Below are positions 12,482 to 12,855 of a stretch of 12,855 bases of DNA, piece after piece. Each line of letters begins with the position of its first letter. Positions within the stretch are counted from its first letter, which is position 1. Both the position numbers and the translations under genes were made by a program. Below the pieces are notes generated by a model. That model worked only from the letters and a program-made list of their open reading frames with translations. It was not told where the DNA came from and made no database searches. The DNA comes from Alphaproteobacteria bacterium (GTDB taxonomy: Bacteria > Pseudomonadota > Alphaproteobacteria > VGEJ01), in contig VGEJ01000043.1 of NCBI GenBank assembly GCA_016869335.1, positions 1 to 12,855 of the forward strand. Direction: 5' to 3'.

Positions 12482-12855
12482 GGCGCCGGCGAAAACGCAA
12501 GCACTATCGGATGCTCGCGGTCATCGCCGGTCTCGTCGCTCTCGGCGGCGCAAGCGTTCTGGCGCTGACCGCCTTCGATCGCAGCATGGAGTTCTTTGCC
12601 AACCCGACGGAGCTCGCCACCTTACAGACCCCGCCCGGGCGGGTGCTGCGGCTCGGCGGCCTTGTCGAGGTCGGCAGTGTGCGGCGCGGCGCCGACGGCG
12701 TCACGGTGCGCTTTCGCGTGACCGACATGAAGCACTCGGTGCCGGTGCGCTACGCCGGCTTCCTTCCCGATTTGTTCCGCGAAGGTCAGGGCATCGTCGT
12801 CAAAGGCAAGCTCGGTGCCGGCGGAGAGTTTTTGGCCGTCGAGGTGTTGGCAAAG
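12478..12855 (+). CDS. ccmE: Heme chaperone CcmE, 3' partial
   Basis: GTG 12478 overlaps the ccmD stop. The window holds 126 residues: a very basic N-terminus (RRRRKRKHYR), one membrane anchor (about residues 12-32, LAVIAGLVALGGASVLAL), and the periplasmic OB-fold beta barrel with SMEFFANPTELA, PPGRVLRLGGLVEVGSVRRG, VTVRFRVTDMKHSVPVRYAG, LPDLFREGQGIVVKGKL and FLAVEVLAK. In the family VLAK is followed at once by HDExY, whose His binds heme covalently. The window ends exactly before that codon, so the key residue cannot be checked. CcmE takes heme from CcmC and gives it to the CcmF/H ligase. The gene continues past the window; nothing suggests it is broken. Confidence 0.92.
   Translation, partial: MRRRRKRKHYRMLAVIAGLVALGGASVLALTAFDRSMEFFANPTELATLQTPPGRVLRLGGLVEVGSVRRGADGVTVRFRVTDMKHSVPVRYAGFLPDLFREGQGIVVKGKLGAGGEFLAVEVLAK

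Overview
The window is about 12.9 kb of high-GC DNA. Its gene content points to an alphaproteobacterium, plausibly of the Rhodospirillales type: a FMN-type glutamate synthase domain next to a gamma-glutamylmethylamide/GlnT synthetase, a FlaEY-like flagellar protein, a CcmC-CcmD-CcmE cytochrome c maturation run, and small alphaproteobacterial protein families. No rRNA, tRNA, CRISPR array, transposase or attachment site was seen. The taxonomic call is inference from gene families only.

Layout. (a) 1-275: the 3' end of a FMN-binding glutamate synthase domain (MgsC/GlxD type). (b) 276-1361: no intact gene, but three gene remnants: a mazF/pemK toxin, the tail of a small secreted-type protein on the other strand, and the C-terminal third of an SGNH hydrolase. 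(c) 1362-3672: a two-gene unit of GMAS/GlnT synthetase and a D-cysteine desulfhydrase family PLP enzyme. (d) 3673-7936, minus strand: a flaEY homologue broken by three frameshifts and one stop, a family 9 glycosyltransferase, and an O-antigen ligase family membrane protein. A candidate sigma-28 promoter lies ahead of flaEY. (e) 8091-10664, plus strand: an intact nucleotidyltransferase-PfkB kinase fusion, then a short ORF resembling the first part of a SIS-domain isomerase, then a DegT-family aminotransferase with large deletions including its PLP lysine. (f) 10668-11297, minus strand: a PPOX-class FMN protein. (g) 11423-12855, plus strand: ccmC, ccmD and the start of ccmE.

How the genes work together. 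The left part fits methylamine or glutamine-type nitrogen handling: the synthetase makes gamma-glutamylmethylamide (or glutamine), and the FMN glutamate synthase domain belongs to N-methylglutamate synthase or a GOGAT-like complex. The middle looks like a surface or flagellar glycan locus: sugar-phosphate kinase and nucleotidyltransferase, heptosyltransferase-like GT9, ligase, and remnants of isomerase and aminotransferase. The right end is heme delivery for c-type cytochromes.

The main result is a pattern of decay. At least five genes are broken or reduced to fragments by frameshifts, a stop codon and internal deletions, while metabolic and cytochrome genes beside them are intact. I do not see a clearly new biological system. 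The reverse-order nucleotidyltransferase-kinase fusion and its decayed partner genes are the most interesting items.
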